In this document: in pieces, positions 24,292 to 32,741 of the stretch
How the letters are laid out: each line of letters starts with the position of its first letter
Numbering within the stretch: position 1 is the stretch's first letter
DNA from: Paracoccus sp. N5
GTDB lineage: Bacteria > Pseudomonadota > Alphaproteobacteria > Rhodobacterales > Rhodobacteraceae
NCBI RefSeq assembly: GCF_000371965.1
Contig: NZ_AQUO01000001.1
Coordinates: forward strand, 2,811,290 to 2,875,289
Length of the DNA: 64,000 nt
Direction: 5' to 3'
Translations under genes and position numbers: made by a program
Notes under the pieces: model-generated
What the model was told of the DNA's origin: nothing
Database searches by the model: none
What the model saw: the letters and a program-made list of their open reading frames with translations, nothing else

Positions 24292-25265
24292 CGGCGCGGG
24301 AATACCGGCGCCGGGCCCAGCGTGACCGGCCCCAGGCTGACCTTGCCATCGGCCAGAATCAGCGGCAGGCGCAATTCGCCGCTGGCGGGGGCCGGGAAAT
24401 CCGCGCCCTCGGGCAGCGGCAGTTCCGAGATGTTCTTCAGCATCGCGCCGGCCAGCATCACCACCTTTTGCGGGATCAGCCCGGCCGCCGCCGCCGCCTC
24501 CAGCATCGGCCGCGCATCGGGCGTATAGACCGCAAGCAGCCCCTGCGCCCGGCCCTGGGCATCGGCATGGACCTCGCCCAGGATGCGGGCGCCGAGCTTG
24601 CCCAGCCGCAATTCGGACCCGTCGAGCCGCAGCCCGGTCGGCAGCGGCATGGTCTCGGGCGTCAGCGTCTGCGGCGACGGCGGCCGGTCGAGCCACAGCC
24701 GGCCGGTCGCCTTAAGGCTCAGCTTGCCGGGCAGGGGCAGGGGGTTCGACAGTGCCTCGGGCGCAAGGTCGTGCAGCGACAGCGCAACGTCATAGCCGCC
24801 GTCGTCGGCCAGCCGGGCCCGGGCATCGAGACCCTGCGCCAGCGGTGCCCCCTCCAGCGTCAGCGGGCCGGAACGGGCGAAGACGCTGCGGAATTCGGCG
24901 CCGGCCAGGGGACGCACCCCAAGGCCGGCCTCGGCATCGGTCAGACCCAGCACCATCGCTCCGGCGCCGGCGTCCAGCACCGCTTGCGGCGGCAGGTCCA
25001 GCCGCAGCTCGGTCGGGTGCAGCGGACCGACCCAGGCCTGGGCCTGCGGCAGCGCCAGCCGGCCCGAGGGCGTCTCCAGCTCGACGGCGACGGCCGAAAC
25101 GCCGATGCGTCCGGGCCGGCGCAGCTCGTGCAGGGTGCCGATCCCGACGCCCGGGGTCTCGGCGGCGAATCGGCGCAGTTCGCGCACCAGCAGCCCCTCG
25201 GCCCCCAGCCACAAGCCGCCCAGAGCCAAGGCAAGCACGGTCAGCCACAGAAGCAATCGGCGCAT
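24288..25265 (-). CDS. DUF2125 domain-containing protein
   Basis: 325 aa, probably membrane-anchored or exported: an N-terminal hydrophobic segment (RLLLWLTVLALALGGLWLGAEG) followed by a long periplasmic region rich in beta strands and Leu/Pro. This is the DUF2125 family, of unknown function, widespread in Rhodobacterales; its repetitive beta layout recalls AsmA-like lipid-transfer proteins, which is only a guess. ATG 25265 chosen because GAGGAAA precedes it and the signal starts there; a longer frame upstream has no support. Confidence 0.82.
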   Translation of the reverse strand: MRRLLLWLTVLALALGGLWLGAEGLLVRELRRFAAETPGVGIGTLHELRRPGRIGVSAVAVELETPSGRLALPQAQAWVGPLHPTELRLDLPPQAVLDAGAGAMVLGLTDAEAGLGVRPLAGAEFRSVFARSGPLTLEGAPLAQGLDARARLADDGGYDVALSLHDLAPEALSNPLPLPGKLSLKATGRLWLDRPPSPQTLTPETMPLPTGLRLDGSELRLGKLGARILGEVHADAQGRAQGLLAVYTPDARPMLEAAAAAGLIPQKVVMLAGAMLKNISELPLPEGADFPAPASGELRLPLILADGKVSLGPVTLGPAPVFPRR

Positions 25266-25344
25266 GGGTTTCCTCGTCTGGTCGAGCCGTCTTGGAACGG
25301 CGGCCATGCTGTCCTAAGTTTTTCGCAAGCGAAAGCAAAGCGGG

Positions 25345-25911
25345 ATGGGGTCAGGAATGGGTGAGCGGCCAGAGCATTGGGTCTTTGCCTATGGCTCGCT
25401 GATGTGGGATCCCGGCTTTCCGGTGGCCGAGACGGTGCAGGCGCGGGTCGAGGGCTTTGCCCGCCGCTTCTGCCTGCGCTCGGTGGTCTATCGCGGCACG
25501 GTCGAGGCGCCGGGGCTGGTCCTGGGCCTCGACATCGACGCGCAGGCGCATTGCGTGGGGCTGGCGCTGCGGGTCGAGGATACCGACTGGCCGAACACGC
25601 TGGCCGGGCTGCGCGAGCGCGAGCTGACCACCGAGGCCTATGCCGAGCTGCAACTGCCGCTGCTTCTGGCCGACGGGCGCCGGGTCGAGGCCGTCGCCTA
25701 TGTCATCCGCCGCGACCACGACCAGTATTGGGCGCATCTGGACATGGCCCAGCAGGCCGAGATCATCGCCCGCGCCCATGGCGGCCGCGGGCCGAACGCC
25801 GATTATCTGTTCAACACCGCCATGCACCTGGCCGAGATGGGCGTCGAGGATCTGGAGATGGACGAGCTGGCGCGCCGCGTCCGGCTGCTGGTGCGACCAA
25901 AGCCGGATTGA
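25345..25911 (+). CDS. chaC: Gamma-glutamylcyclotransferase, ChaC family
   Basis: 188 aa. ChaC-type enzymes degrade glutathione to 5-oxoproline and Cys-Gly. The N-terminal substrate loop VFAYGSLMWDPGF, the RRFCLRSVVYRGT segment and the catalytic Glu region LAGLRERELTTEAY are visible; the C-terminus is mainly helical (YLFNTAMHLAEMGVEDLEM). Two ATGs are possible (25345 and 25357); neither has a well-spaced ribosome site, so the upstream one is kept. Divergent from DUF2125. Confidence 0.9.
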   Translation: MGSGMGERPEHWVFAYGSLMWDPGFPVAETVQARVEGFARRFCLRSVVYRGTVEAPGLVLGLDIDAQAHCVGLALRVEDTDWPNTLAGLRERELTTEAYAELQLPLLLADGRRVEAVAYVIRRDHDQYWAHLDMAQQAEIIARAHGGRGPNADYLFNTAMHLAEMGVEDLEMDELARRVRLLVRPKPD

Positions 25912-25993
25912 CCGGCGGCGCCCCGCCGCATCGCTTGGCAGCGGGCGATCCGGCCACTACAGTCGCCCGCGAAGCAGGGAATGGAGTTGCCGC

Positions 25994-27619
25994 TTGTCCC
26001 CGTCCGATGCCGATGCGCCGCCGCAAGCCGCCGCCGAAGGCCGCAAGACCCGCGCTGCCCGCCTTGCGGCCACGCGCCGGGGCGAGCCGGGGCTGACCGG
26101 CCCGAGCCAGCCGCAATTCTCGCAACCCGTGCGCCAGATCGTGCTGATGCTGATCGCGCTAGCGCTGGTCGTGGCCGGGGCCTGGTTCGCCTATGGCCGC
26201 ATCCTGCGCATCTTTTCCTCGAACGAGGCGCTGAACGGGCTGATCCTCGCCGTCTTCGTGATGGGGGTGCTGGGCTGCTTCTGGCAGGTGGCCGAACTGG
26301 TGAAGTCGGTCAGCTGGATCGAGCGATTCGCCGCCCGGCGCCGCAATGCCGCCGGTCGCGGCGTCAGCACGGCCGAGCCCGCCGATGCCGACCAGGCGCC
26401 GCGCCTGCTGGCGCCGCTTTCGGCGCTGCTGGGCCAGCGCGGGCCGGTCGGAGGCGTGATCTCGACCGAATCGTCGCGCTCGATCCTGGAGTCGGTGGCG
26501 ACCCGGATCGACGAGGCGCGCGACATCACCCGCTACCTTGCCAACCTTTTGATTTTCCTGGGCCTTCTGGGCACCTTCTATGGCCTTGCGACCACGGTGC
26601 CGGCGGTGGTGGACACCATCCGGGCGCTGGCGCCCAAGGATGGCGAGACCGGCATCGAGGTCTTCAACAAGCTGATGACCGGGCTCGAATCGCAGCTGGG
26701 CGGCATGGCCACGGCCTTTTCCAGCTCGCTCCTGGGCCTGGCCGGCTCGCTGGTCGTCGGCCTGCTGGAGCTGTTCGTGACCCATGGCCAGAACCGCTTC
26801 TATCGCGAGCTGGAAGAATGGATGTCGGGCTTTACCCGCGTCGGCCTTGCCGGCGGCGAGGGGCACGGCCTGGGCGAGGCGGCGCTGGTCGATTTCGCCG
26901 AACGGGTCGAGGCGCAGCTGGCCGGCTTGCAGGAATTCTATGCGCAGCGCGACGAATTGCGCGACCAGGAGGCGGCGGCCGCCGACCAGCGCGCGCTGGC
27001 CCTGGCGCAGGGCGTCGAGCAGCTGGCGGGGCTTCTGGGCGAGGACCGCGACCGGCTGGGCGCGACGCTTACCGCCGAGCGCGAGGCGACGGCGCGGGCG
27101 CTGTCCGGGGTCGAGCAGGGGCTGGCGGGTCTTGCCGCCGCGCCGCGCCAGGATCCGGCAGTGCTGGCTGCACTGGACCGGCTGGCCGCGGGGCAGGAGC
27201 GTCTGCTGGCCGGCCAGCCCGCCTTTGACGCGCTGACGCAGGCGCTGGAGCGGCTGGCGGCGGGTCAGGACCGGCTGGCGGCGCTGGCCGAGTCGCCGGC
27301 CCGCGATCCGGCCCTGGCCGAGACGCTGACGCGCCTCGCCGCCCTGTCCGAGCACCCGGCGCCCGACAACGGCCTGCTGATCCGGGCGCTGGAACGGCTG
27401 GCCGAGGGGCAGGACCGCATCCTGGAGCAGGCGCCGGCGCGCGCGCCCTCGGGCGACGACCCCGAGGCGCGGATGCGGCTGCGCTCGATCGACGTGCAGC
27501 TGGGCCGGCTGGTCGAGGAAGCCGCCAGCGGCCGCGACGGGCTGATCTCGGAGCTGCGCGAGGACATGGCGGCGCTGACCCGCGCCATCCGCAACCTGGA
27601 GCGCGGCGATGGGGCTTAG
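25994..27619 (+). CDS. MotA/TolQ/ExbB-type proton channel protein with long cytoplasmic tail
   Basis: 541 aa. Two N-terminal helices (about 43-62 and 74-96), then a channel core with further helices (DITRYLANLLIFLGLLGTFYGL; GGMATAFSSSLLGLAGSLVVGLLELF) resembling the ExbB/TolQ/MotA proton channel. The remaining ~260 residues are a polar coiled-coil tail containing repeats such as ALERLAAGQDRL (27245-27280) and ALERLAEGQDRI (27388-27423). The start is TTG at 25994 with GGAG seven bases upstream; no ATG fits. It overlaps the next gene, an OmpA/MotB-like protein, by 11 bases, so the two probably form a proton-driven complex that pushes on the cell wall. Partner and cargo unknown. Confidence 0.85.
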   Translation: MSPSDADAPPQAAAEGRKTRAARLAATRRGEPGLTGPSQPQFSQPVRQIVLMLIALALVVAGAWFAYGRILRIFSSNEALNGLILAVFVMGVLGCFWQVAELVKSVSWIERFAARRRNAAGRGVSTAEPADADQAPRLLAPLSALLGQRGPVGGVISTESSRSILESVATRIDEARDITRYLANLLIFLGLLGTFYGLATTVPAVVDTIRALAPKDGETGIEVFNKLMTGLESQLGGMATAFSSSLLGLAGSLVVGLLELFVTHGQNRFYRELEEWMSGFTRVGLAGGEGHGLGEAALVDFAERVEAQLAGLQEFYAQRDELRDQEAAAADQRALALAQGVEQLAGLLGEDRDRLGATLTAEREATARALSGVEQGLAGLAAAPRQDPAVLAALDRLAAGQERLLAGQPAFDALTQALERLAAGQDRLAALAESPARDPALAETLTRLAALSEHPAPDNGLLIRALERLAEGQDRILEQAPARAPSGDDPEARMRLRSIDVQLGRLVEEAASGRDGLISELREDMAALTRAIRNLERGDGA

Positions 27620-28979
27620 CCGGGGCGGCGGCAATCGGTTCTCGGCCACGATCTGGCCGGGATTCGTCGATGCCATGACCGCGCTTCTGATGGTCATGAT
27701 GTTCGTGCTGACCATCTTCCTCCTGGTGCAATCGGTGCTGCGCGACCAGATCACCACCCAGGACAGCGAGCTGGACCAGCTGGGCGCGCAGCTGGCGCAG
27801 TTGACGGCGGCGCTCTCGACCTCGCAAAGCCGGGCCCAGGGGCTGGACCGCGACCTGGGTGCCGCGCGCGGCCAGCTGGCCGAGGCGCAGGGCAGGATCG
27901 ACGAACAGACCGAGGCGGCGCGATTGGCCGCCGCCCGGCGCGCGGCGTTGGAGGCGCTGGTTGCCGACCTGCGTCGCCGCAATGCCGATGCGGCGCAGGA
28001 ACTGACCCGGACCCAGGCCGCCCGCAGCGCCGATGCCGAGGCGGCCAGGGCCTTGCAGGACAAGCTCGCGCAATCCGATGCCGAGCTGACCGCCATGACG
28101 ATGGAACTGGAAGCCGCCCGCAAGCAGGCCGAAGAGACGCTGACCCTGCTCGCCGCCGCCGAGGCTGCGAAGAAGGATCTGGGCGACCAGGCGCAGGCCA
28201 GCGCGACCGAGGCCGAGAAGCAGGCCGCGCTGCTGGCCGTGGCGCAGCAGAAGCTCTCCGAGCAGCAGGCGCTTTCGACCGAGGACCAGCGCCGGCTGGC
28301 GTTGCTGAACCAGCAGGTCCTGCAGCTGAACGACCAGCTCGGCAGCCTGCGCGCCGTGTTGGATGCCGCCGGAGAGGAGCGCAAGGCCGCCGATCTGAAG
28401 GTCGAGGACCTGGGCCAGCGGCTGAACCTGGCGCTGCTGCGCGCCGCCGAAGAAGAGAAGAAGCGCCGCGCGCTGGAGGCGGAGGCCCGCAGCAAGGCCG
28501 AGGCCGAGGCCAAGGATCTGGCGCGCTACCGCTCGGAATTCTTCGGCCGGCTGTCGCAGATCCTGGAGGGCCGCGAGGGCGTGCGCGTCGTCGGCGACCG
28601 CTTCGCCTTTTCCTCGGAGGTGCTGTTCCCGGCGGGCGAGGCGACGCTCTCGCCCGAGGGCCGGGCGCAGATCGCCCGGGTCAGCGATCTTCTGAAGCAG
28701 ATCTCGGCCGAGATCCCGCCCGAGATCGACTGGATCATCCGCGTCGACGGCCATACCGACAGCCAGCCCCTGTCGGGGCAGGGGCGCTATCGCGACAACC
28801 GCGAACTCAGCCAGGCGCGGGCGCTGGCCGTGGTGCGCTATATGGTGGACGATCTGGGCTTTCCGGCCGACCGGCTGCTGCCGGCGGGCTTTGCCGATAC
28901 GCGGCCGGTGGCCCAGGGCGACACGCCCGAGGCCCGGGCCCAGAACCGCCGCATCGAACTGAAGCTGACCGAGCGCTAG
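27609..28979 (+). CDS. OmpA/MotB-like peptidoglycan-binding protein
   Basis: 456 aa. A single N-terminal helix (FVDAMTALLMVMMFVLTIFLLVQS, quoted to its first 20 residues: FVDAMTALLMVMMFVLTIFL) resembles the MotB/ExbD membrane anchor, including the Asp at its start that carries protons in MotB. A ~270-residue coiled coil rich in Ala/Glu/Gln/Leu follows, then an OmpA-type domain (about 330-456) with RVDGHTDSQPL and NRELSQARALAVVRYM, which binds peptidoglycan. The gene overlaps the proton-channel gene and its layout matches a stator pair, but with no flagellar genes nearby. A role in envelope integrity or division is inference. Confidence 0.85.
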   Translation: MGLSRGGGNRFSATIWPGFVDAMTALLMVMMFVLTIFLLVQSVLRDQITTQDSELDQLGAQLAQLTAALSTSQSRAQGLDRDLGAARGQLAEAQGRIDEQTEAARLAAARRAALEALVADLRRRNADAAQELTRTQAARSADAEAARALQDKLAQSDAELTAMTMELEAARKQAEETLTLLAAAEAAKKDLGDQAQASATEAEKQAALLAVAQQKLSEQQALSTEDQRRLALLNQQVLQLNDQLGSLRAVLDAAGEERKAADLKVEDLGQRLNLALLRAAEEEKKRRALEAEARSKAEAEAKDLARYRSEFFGRLSQILEGREGVRVVGDRFAFSSEVLFPAGEATLSPEGRAQIARVSDLLKQISAEIPPEIDWIIRVDGHTDSQPLSGQGRYRDNRELSQARALAVVRYMVDDLGFPADRLLPAGFADTRPVAQGDTPEARAQNRRIELKLTER

Positions 28980-29005
28980 GCGCGCCCGATCCCAGGTGTC
29001 CGGTC

Positions 29006-29560
29006 TCAGGCGTCCTGCGCCGGCGCGGCTTCGCGCGGCGGCCGGCCGATGATGTCGCGCAGCGCGTCCAGCTCGATGAAATTGTCGGCCTGGCGGCGCA
29101 GCTCGTCCGCGATCATCGGCGGCTGCGAACGCATGGTCGAGACCACCGAGACCCGCACGCCCTGGCGCTGCAACGCCTCGACCAGCGGGCGGAAGTCGCC
29201 GTCGCCGGAAAACAGCACCGCATGGTCCAGCCGCGGCGCCAGTTCCATGGCGTTGATGACCAGCTCCACGTCCATGTTGCCCTTGACCTTGCGACGGCCA
29301 AGCGCATCGGTGTATTCGCGGGCAGGCTTCGTCACCATGGAATAGCCGTTGTAATGCAGCCAGTCGACCAGCGGGCGGATCGGTGAATAATCCTCGTTTT
29401 CCAGCAGGGCCGTGTAGTAATAGGCGCGGATCAGCTTGCCGCGCCGCTCGAATTCCTGCCGCAGCAGCTTGTAGTCGATGTCGAAGCCCAGCGACTTCGC
29501 CGCGGCGTAAAGGTTCGACCCGTCGATGAACAACGCCAGCCGATCATCCTTGTAAAACAC
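29006..29560 (-). CDS. NYN domain (LabA/DUF88) putative RNase
   Basis: 184 aa. PIN-like NYN fold with acidic metal-site residues: FIDGSNLY near the start, KGNMDVELVINAM in the middle and LFSGDGDFRPLVEAL. LabA/DUF88 proteins are presumed ribonucleases. The start is GTG at 29560 with GGGGGA before it; only 12 bases separate it from the divergent folK start, so each promoter must overlap the other gene. Converges with the OmpA-like gene. Confidence 0.9.
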   Translation of the reverse strand: MFYKDDRLALFIDGSNLYAAAKSLGFDIDYKLLRQEFERRGKLIRAYYYTALLENEDYSPIRPLVDWLHYNGYSMVTKPAREYTDALGRRKVKGNMDVELVINAMELAPRLDHAVLFSGDGDFRPLVEALQRQGVRVSVVSTMRSQPPMIADELRRQADNFIELDALRDIIGRPPREAAPAQDA

Positions 29561-29572
29561 GATTCCCCCAAG

Positions 29573-30166
29573 ATGTCCCGAAACCCAAACCAGAACGCGA
29601 AACTAGCCTTGGTGGCGCTGGGTGCAAACCTGCCTAGTTCGGCAGGTGTCCCGGCGGAAACAATCCGATTCGCGCTGGATAAGCTGCTGAAAATACCCCA
29701 GGTCCAGCCATGTGCAATCAGCCGTTTCTGGATCACCCCGGCTTTTCCGGCCGGTTCCGGTCCCGATTACGTGAACGGAGCGGTTTCCTTCGCCTGCGAC
29801 CTGCCGCCGGCCCGGATTCTGGCGGTATTGCACGAAATTGAGGCAGAATTCGGCCGCACCCGCGGAGGCGCGCGCTGGCAGGCGCGCGGCCTGGACCTGG
29901 ACCTGCTGGCGCTGGACGGGCTGGTGCTGCCCGATGCCGCGACCCAGGATCATTGGCGCGGCTTGCCGCCCGAGGAACAGCCGCGGCATGCGCCGCCTGA
30001 ATTGATCCTGCCGCATCCGCGGATGCAGGACCGCGGCTTCGTGCTGGCGCCCCTGGCCGAGATCGCGCCGGACTGGCGCCATCCGCGCCTGGGGCTGACG
30101 GTGGCGCAGATGCTGGCGGCCTTGCCAGCGGGCGCGCTGGCGGGTATGAAGCCCCTGACCGCTTGA
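29573..30166 (+). CDS. folK: 2-amino-4-hydroxy-6-hydroxymethyldihydropteridine pyrophosphokinase FolK
   Basis: 197 aa, normal length for the folate-pathway kinase that pyrophosphorylates hydroxymethyl-dihydropterin. ALVALGANLPSS near the start, GPDYVNGAVSF, RWQARGLDLDLLAL (the family RxxRxLDLDxL signature) and LPHPRMQDRGFVLAPLAEIAPDW are all present. The ATG at 29573 has no clear ribosome site and lies 12 bases from the divergent NYN gene, so a leaderless message or a slightly later start is possible. Confidence 0.94.
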   Translation: MSRNPNQNAKLALVALGANLPSSAGVPAETIRFALDKLLKIPQVQPCAISRFWITPAFPAGSGPDYVNGAVSFACDLPPARILAVLHEIEAEFGRTRGGARWQARGLDLDLLALDGLVLPDAATQDHWRGLPPEEQPRHAPPELILPHPRMQDRGFVLAPLAEIAPDWRHPRLGLTVAQMLAALPAGALAGMKPLTA

Positions 30167-30191
30167 CATTTCCGGGGTGCGACGCCATTTA
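30163..30191 (+). promoter_or_regulatory. Sigma-70-type promoter for rpoZ
   Basis: A consensus TTGACA (30163-30168) is separated by 17 bases from CATTTA (30186-30191), about 45 bases before the rpoZ start. The -35 overlaps the last codons of folK. Confidence 0.55.
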
Positions 30192-30235
30192 TCCGGCTTC
30201 GCCCTGCACCCCGATTCCAGCTGATAAGGTGACCG

Positions 30236-30592
30236 ATGGCCCGCGTGACAGTCGAAGATTGCGTCGACAAGGTTCCGAACCGCTTTGACCTGGTGATGCT
30301 GGCCGCCCATCGTGCGCGTGAAATCGCCGCGGGCAGCCCGCTGACCGTCGACCGCGACAATGACAAGAATCCCGTGGTCTCGCTGCGCGAGATCGCCGAC
30401 GAGACCCAGCCCGTCGATGAGCTGCGCGAGCGCATGATCGAATCCAGCCAGACCCAGATCGAGGTCGACGAGCCGGAAGAGGATGCGATGGCGCTGCTGC
30501 TGGGCGCCGAGATCGACCGCCCGAAACCCGCCGACGAAGAGTCGGAGGAGCGCATGCTGCGCATGATGCTGGACGCGCAAGGCAGGAACTGA
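30236..30592 (+). CDS. rpoZ: DNA-directed RNA polymerase omega subunit
   Basis: 118 aa. Small polymerase subunit that folds beta-prime and, in proteobacteria, forms part of the ppGpp site. The conserved MARVTVEDCVDKVPNRFDLV start and the LAAHRAREI helix are clear; the acidic C-terminal extension (about residues 75-118) is typical of alphaproteobacteria. It lies immediately upstream of the RelA/SpoT gene, the usual rpoZ-spoT order. Promoter at 30163-30191. Confidence 0.96.
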   Translation: MARVTVEDCVDKVPNRFDLVMLAAHRAREIAAGSPLTVDRDNDKNPVVSLREIADETQPVDELRERMIESSQTQIEVDEPEEDAMALLLGAEIDRPKPADEESEERMLRMMLDAQGRN

Positions 30593-30613
30593 GCATAAGG
30601 TCTTCGGCTGAAC

Positions 30614-32731
30614 ATGATCGACGTCGAAGACCTGATCGCGCTCATTCGCAACTACAACCCGCGCACCAATGCCGAGTTGATCCGCGACGCCTATGAATAC
30701 GGGCGTCGCATGCACGAGGGCCAGTTCCGCCACTCGGGCGAGGCCTATTTCACCCATCCCGTCGCCGTCGCCGCCATCCTGACCGAGATGCGGCTGGACG
30801 ATGCGACCATCGTCACCGCGCTTCTGCACGACACGATCGAGGACACGCGCTCGACCTGGGCCGAGGTGGCGCAGATGTTCGGCCGCGAGATCGCCGATCT
30901 GGTCGATGGCGTCACCAAGCTGACCAATTTGCAACTCAGCGGCGCGCACAGCAAGCAGGCCGAGAATTTCCGCAAGCTTTTCATGGCGATGTCGCGCGAT
31001 CTTCGCGTGATCCTGGTCAAGCTGGCCGACCGGCTGCACAATATGCGCACCATCAAGTCCATGCGCCCCGACAAGCAGCAGCAGAAGGCGCGCGAGACCA
31101 TGGACATCTTCGCGCCGCTGGCAGGCCGGATGGGCATGCAATGGATGCGCGAAGAGCTTGAGGACCTCGCCTTCAAGGTCATCAACCCCGAGGCGCGCAA
31201 TTCGATCATCCGCCGCTTCGTCAGCCTGCAACGCGAATCCGGTGACGTGATCCCCAAGATCACCGCCGACATCCGTGCCGAGCTGGAACGCGAGGGCATC
31301 GAGGCCGATGTCTATGGCCGCGCCAAGCGCCCGTTCAGCATCTGGCGCAAGATGCAGGAAAAGCAGCTGTCCTTCTCGCGCCTGTCGGACATCTACGGCT
31401 TCCGCATCATCACCCGGACCGAGCCCGACTGCTATCGCACGCTGGGCGTGATCCACCATCGCTGGCGCGCGGTGCCGGGCCGGTTCAAGGACTATATCAG
31501 CCAGCCCAAGGCCAACGGCTATCGCTCGATCCACACCACGGTTTCGGGCCGCGACGGCAAGCGGGTCGAGGTGCAGATCCGCACCCGCCAGATGCACGAG
31601 GTCGCGGAATCGGGCGTGGCGGCGCATTGGGCCTATCGCGACGGCGCCCGCACCGAGAACCCCTTCGCCGTCGATCCGGGCGAATGGATCGCCAGCCTGA
31701 CCGAGCGTTTCGGCGAAGAGGACCACGACGAATTCCTCGAGCATGTGAAGCTCGAGATGTATTCCGACCAGGTGTTCTGCTTCTCGCCCAAGGGCGACGT
31801 GATCCCGCTGCCGAAAGGGGCGACGCCGCTGGATTTCGCCTATGCGATCCATACCCGGCTGGGCTCGTCCTGCGTCGGCGCCAAGGTCGACGGCATCCGC
31901 GTGCCCTTGTGGACGCGGCTCAAGAACGGGCAATCGGTCGAGATCATCGCTGCCTCGGGCCAGCGCCCGCAGGCGACCTGGCTCGACATCGTCGTCACCG
32001 GCCGCGCCAAGGCCGCCATCCGCCGCAGCCTGCGGCAGGAGGACCGGACGCGCTTCATCCGCCTCGGCTCGGAACTGGTGCGGGTGGCCTTCGAGCATGT
32101 CGGCCGCAAGGTCAGCGACAAGGCGCTGCGCACCGCCGCGCGCACCATGGCGCTGCCCGATACCGACGAGCTGCTGGCCCGGATCGGCAGCGCCGAGATC
32201 TCGGCCCATGACGTGCTCTCGACGCTTTACCCCGAACTCGCCTCGGCCCGGAGCGAGATCGACGCCCGCCGCGCCGTCGCCGGGCTCGAGGCCGACCAGG
32301 AATTCACCCGTGCGCCCTGCTGCAACCCGCTGCCGGGCGAGCGCATCGTCGGCATCACCTATCGCGGCAAGGGCGTGGTGATCCATGCCATCGACTGCCC
32401 GGTGCTGGCCGAATTCGAGGACAGCCCGGAACGCTGGGTCGACCTGCATTGGCGCGAGGGCCAGCACCCGGCCGCCTATTCGACCATGCTGTCGCTGACC
32501 ATCCGCCATGACGCCGGCGTGCTGGGCCGGATCTGCACGCTGATCGGCGCGCAGGGGGCGAATATCTCGGACCTGGAATTCATCGACCGCAAGCCGGATT
32601 TCTATCGCCTGCGGATCGAGGTCGAGCTGCGCGGCCGCGAGCATCTGCATGCGCTGCTGACCGCGCTCGAGGCGGAAAGCGACGTGGCCCAGGTCTCGCG
32701 CATCCGCGATCCCTCCGCGCATCTGGCCTGA
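30614..32731 (+). CDS. spoT: Bifunctional (p)ppGpp synthetase/hydrolase (Rsh, RelA/SpoT family)
   Basis: 705 aa, the single long stringent-response enzyme usual in alphaproteobacteria. HD hydrolase domain with RHSGEAYFTHPVAVA and the intact HD motif LLHDTIEDT; synthetase domain with RIITRTEPDCYRTLG and KDYISQPKANGYRSIHTTV; TGS domain (VFCFSPKGDVIPLPKGATPL); a Cys-containing segment (APCCNPLPGERIVGI) and a C-terminal ACT domain. Both catalytic domains look complete, so it should make and degrade (p)ppGpp. 21 bases after rpoZ, presumably co-transcribed. Confidence 0.96.
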   Translation: MIDVEDLIALIRNYNPRTNAELIRDAYEYGRRMHEGQFRHSGEAYFTHPVAVAAILTEMRLDDATIVTALLHDTIEDTRSTWAEVAQMFGREIADLVDGVTKLTNLQLSGAHSKQAENFRKLFMAMSRDLRVILVKLADRLHNMRTIKSMRPDKQQQKARETMDIFAPLAGRMGMQWMREELEDLAFKVINPEARNSIIRRFVSLQRESGDVIPKITADIRAELEREGIEADVYGRAKRPFSIWRKMQEKQLSFSRLSDIYGFRIITRTEPDCYRTLGVIHHRWRAVPGRFKDYISQPKANGYRSIHTTVSGRDGKRVEVQIRTRQMHEVAESGVAAHWAYRDGARTENPFAVDPGEWIASLTERFGEEDHDEFLEHVKLEMYSDQVFCFSPKGDVIPLPKGATPLDFAYAIHTRLGSSCVGAKVDGIRVPLWTRLKNGQSVEIIAASGQRPQATWLDIVVTGRAKAAIRRSLRQEDRTRFIRLGSELVRVAFEHVGRKVSDKALRTAARTMALPDTDELLARIGSAEISAHDVLSTLYPELASARSEIDARRAVAGLEADQEFTRAPCCNPLPGERIVGITYRGKGVVIHAIDCPVLAEFEDSPERWVDLHWREGQHPAAYSTMLSLTIRHDAGVLGRICTLIGAQGANISDLEFIDRKPDFYRLRIEVELRGREHLHALLTALEAESDVAQVSRIRDPSAHLA

Positions 32732-32741
32732 GGGCGGGGCG

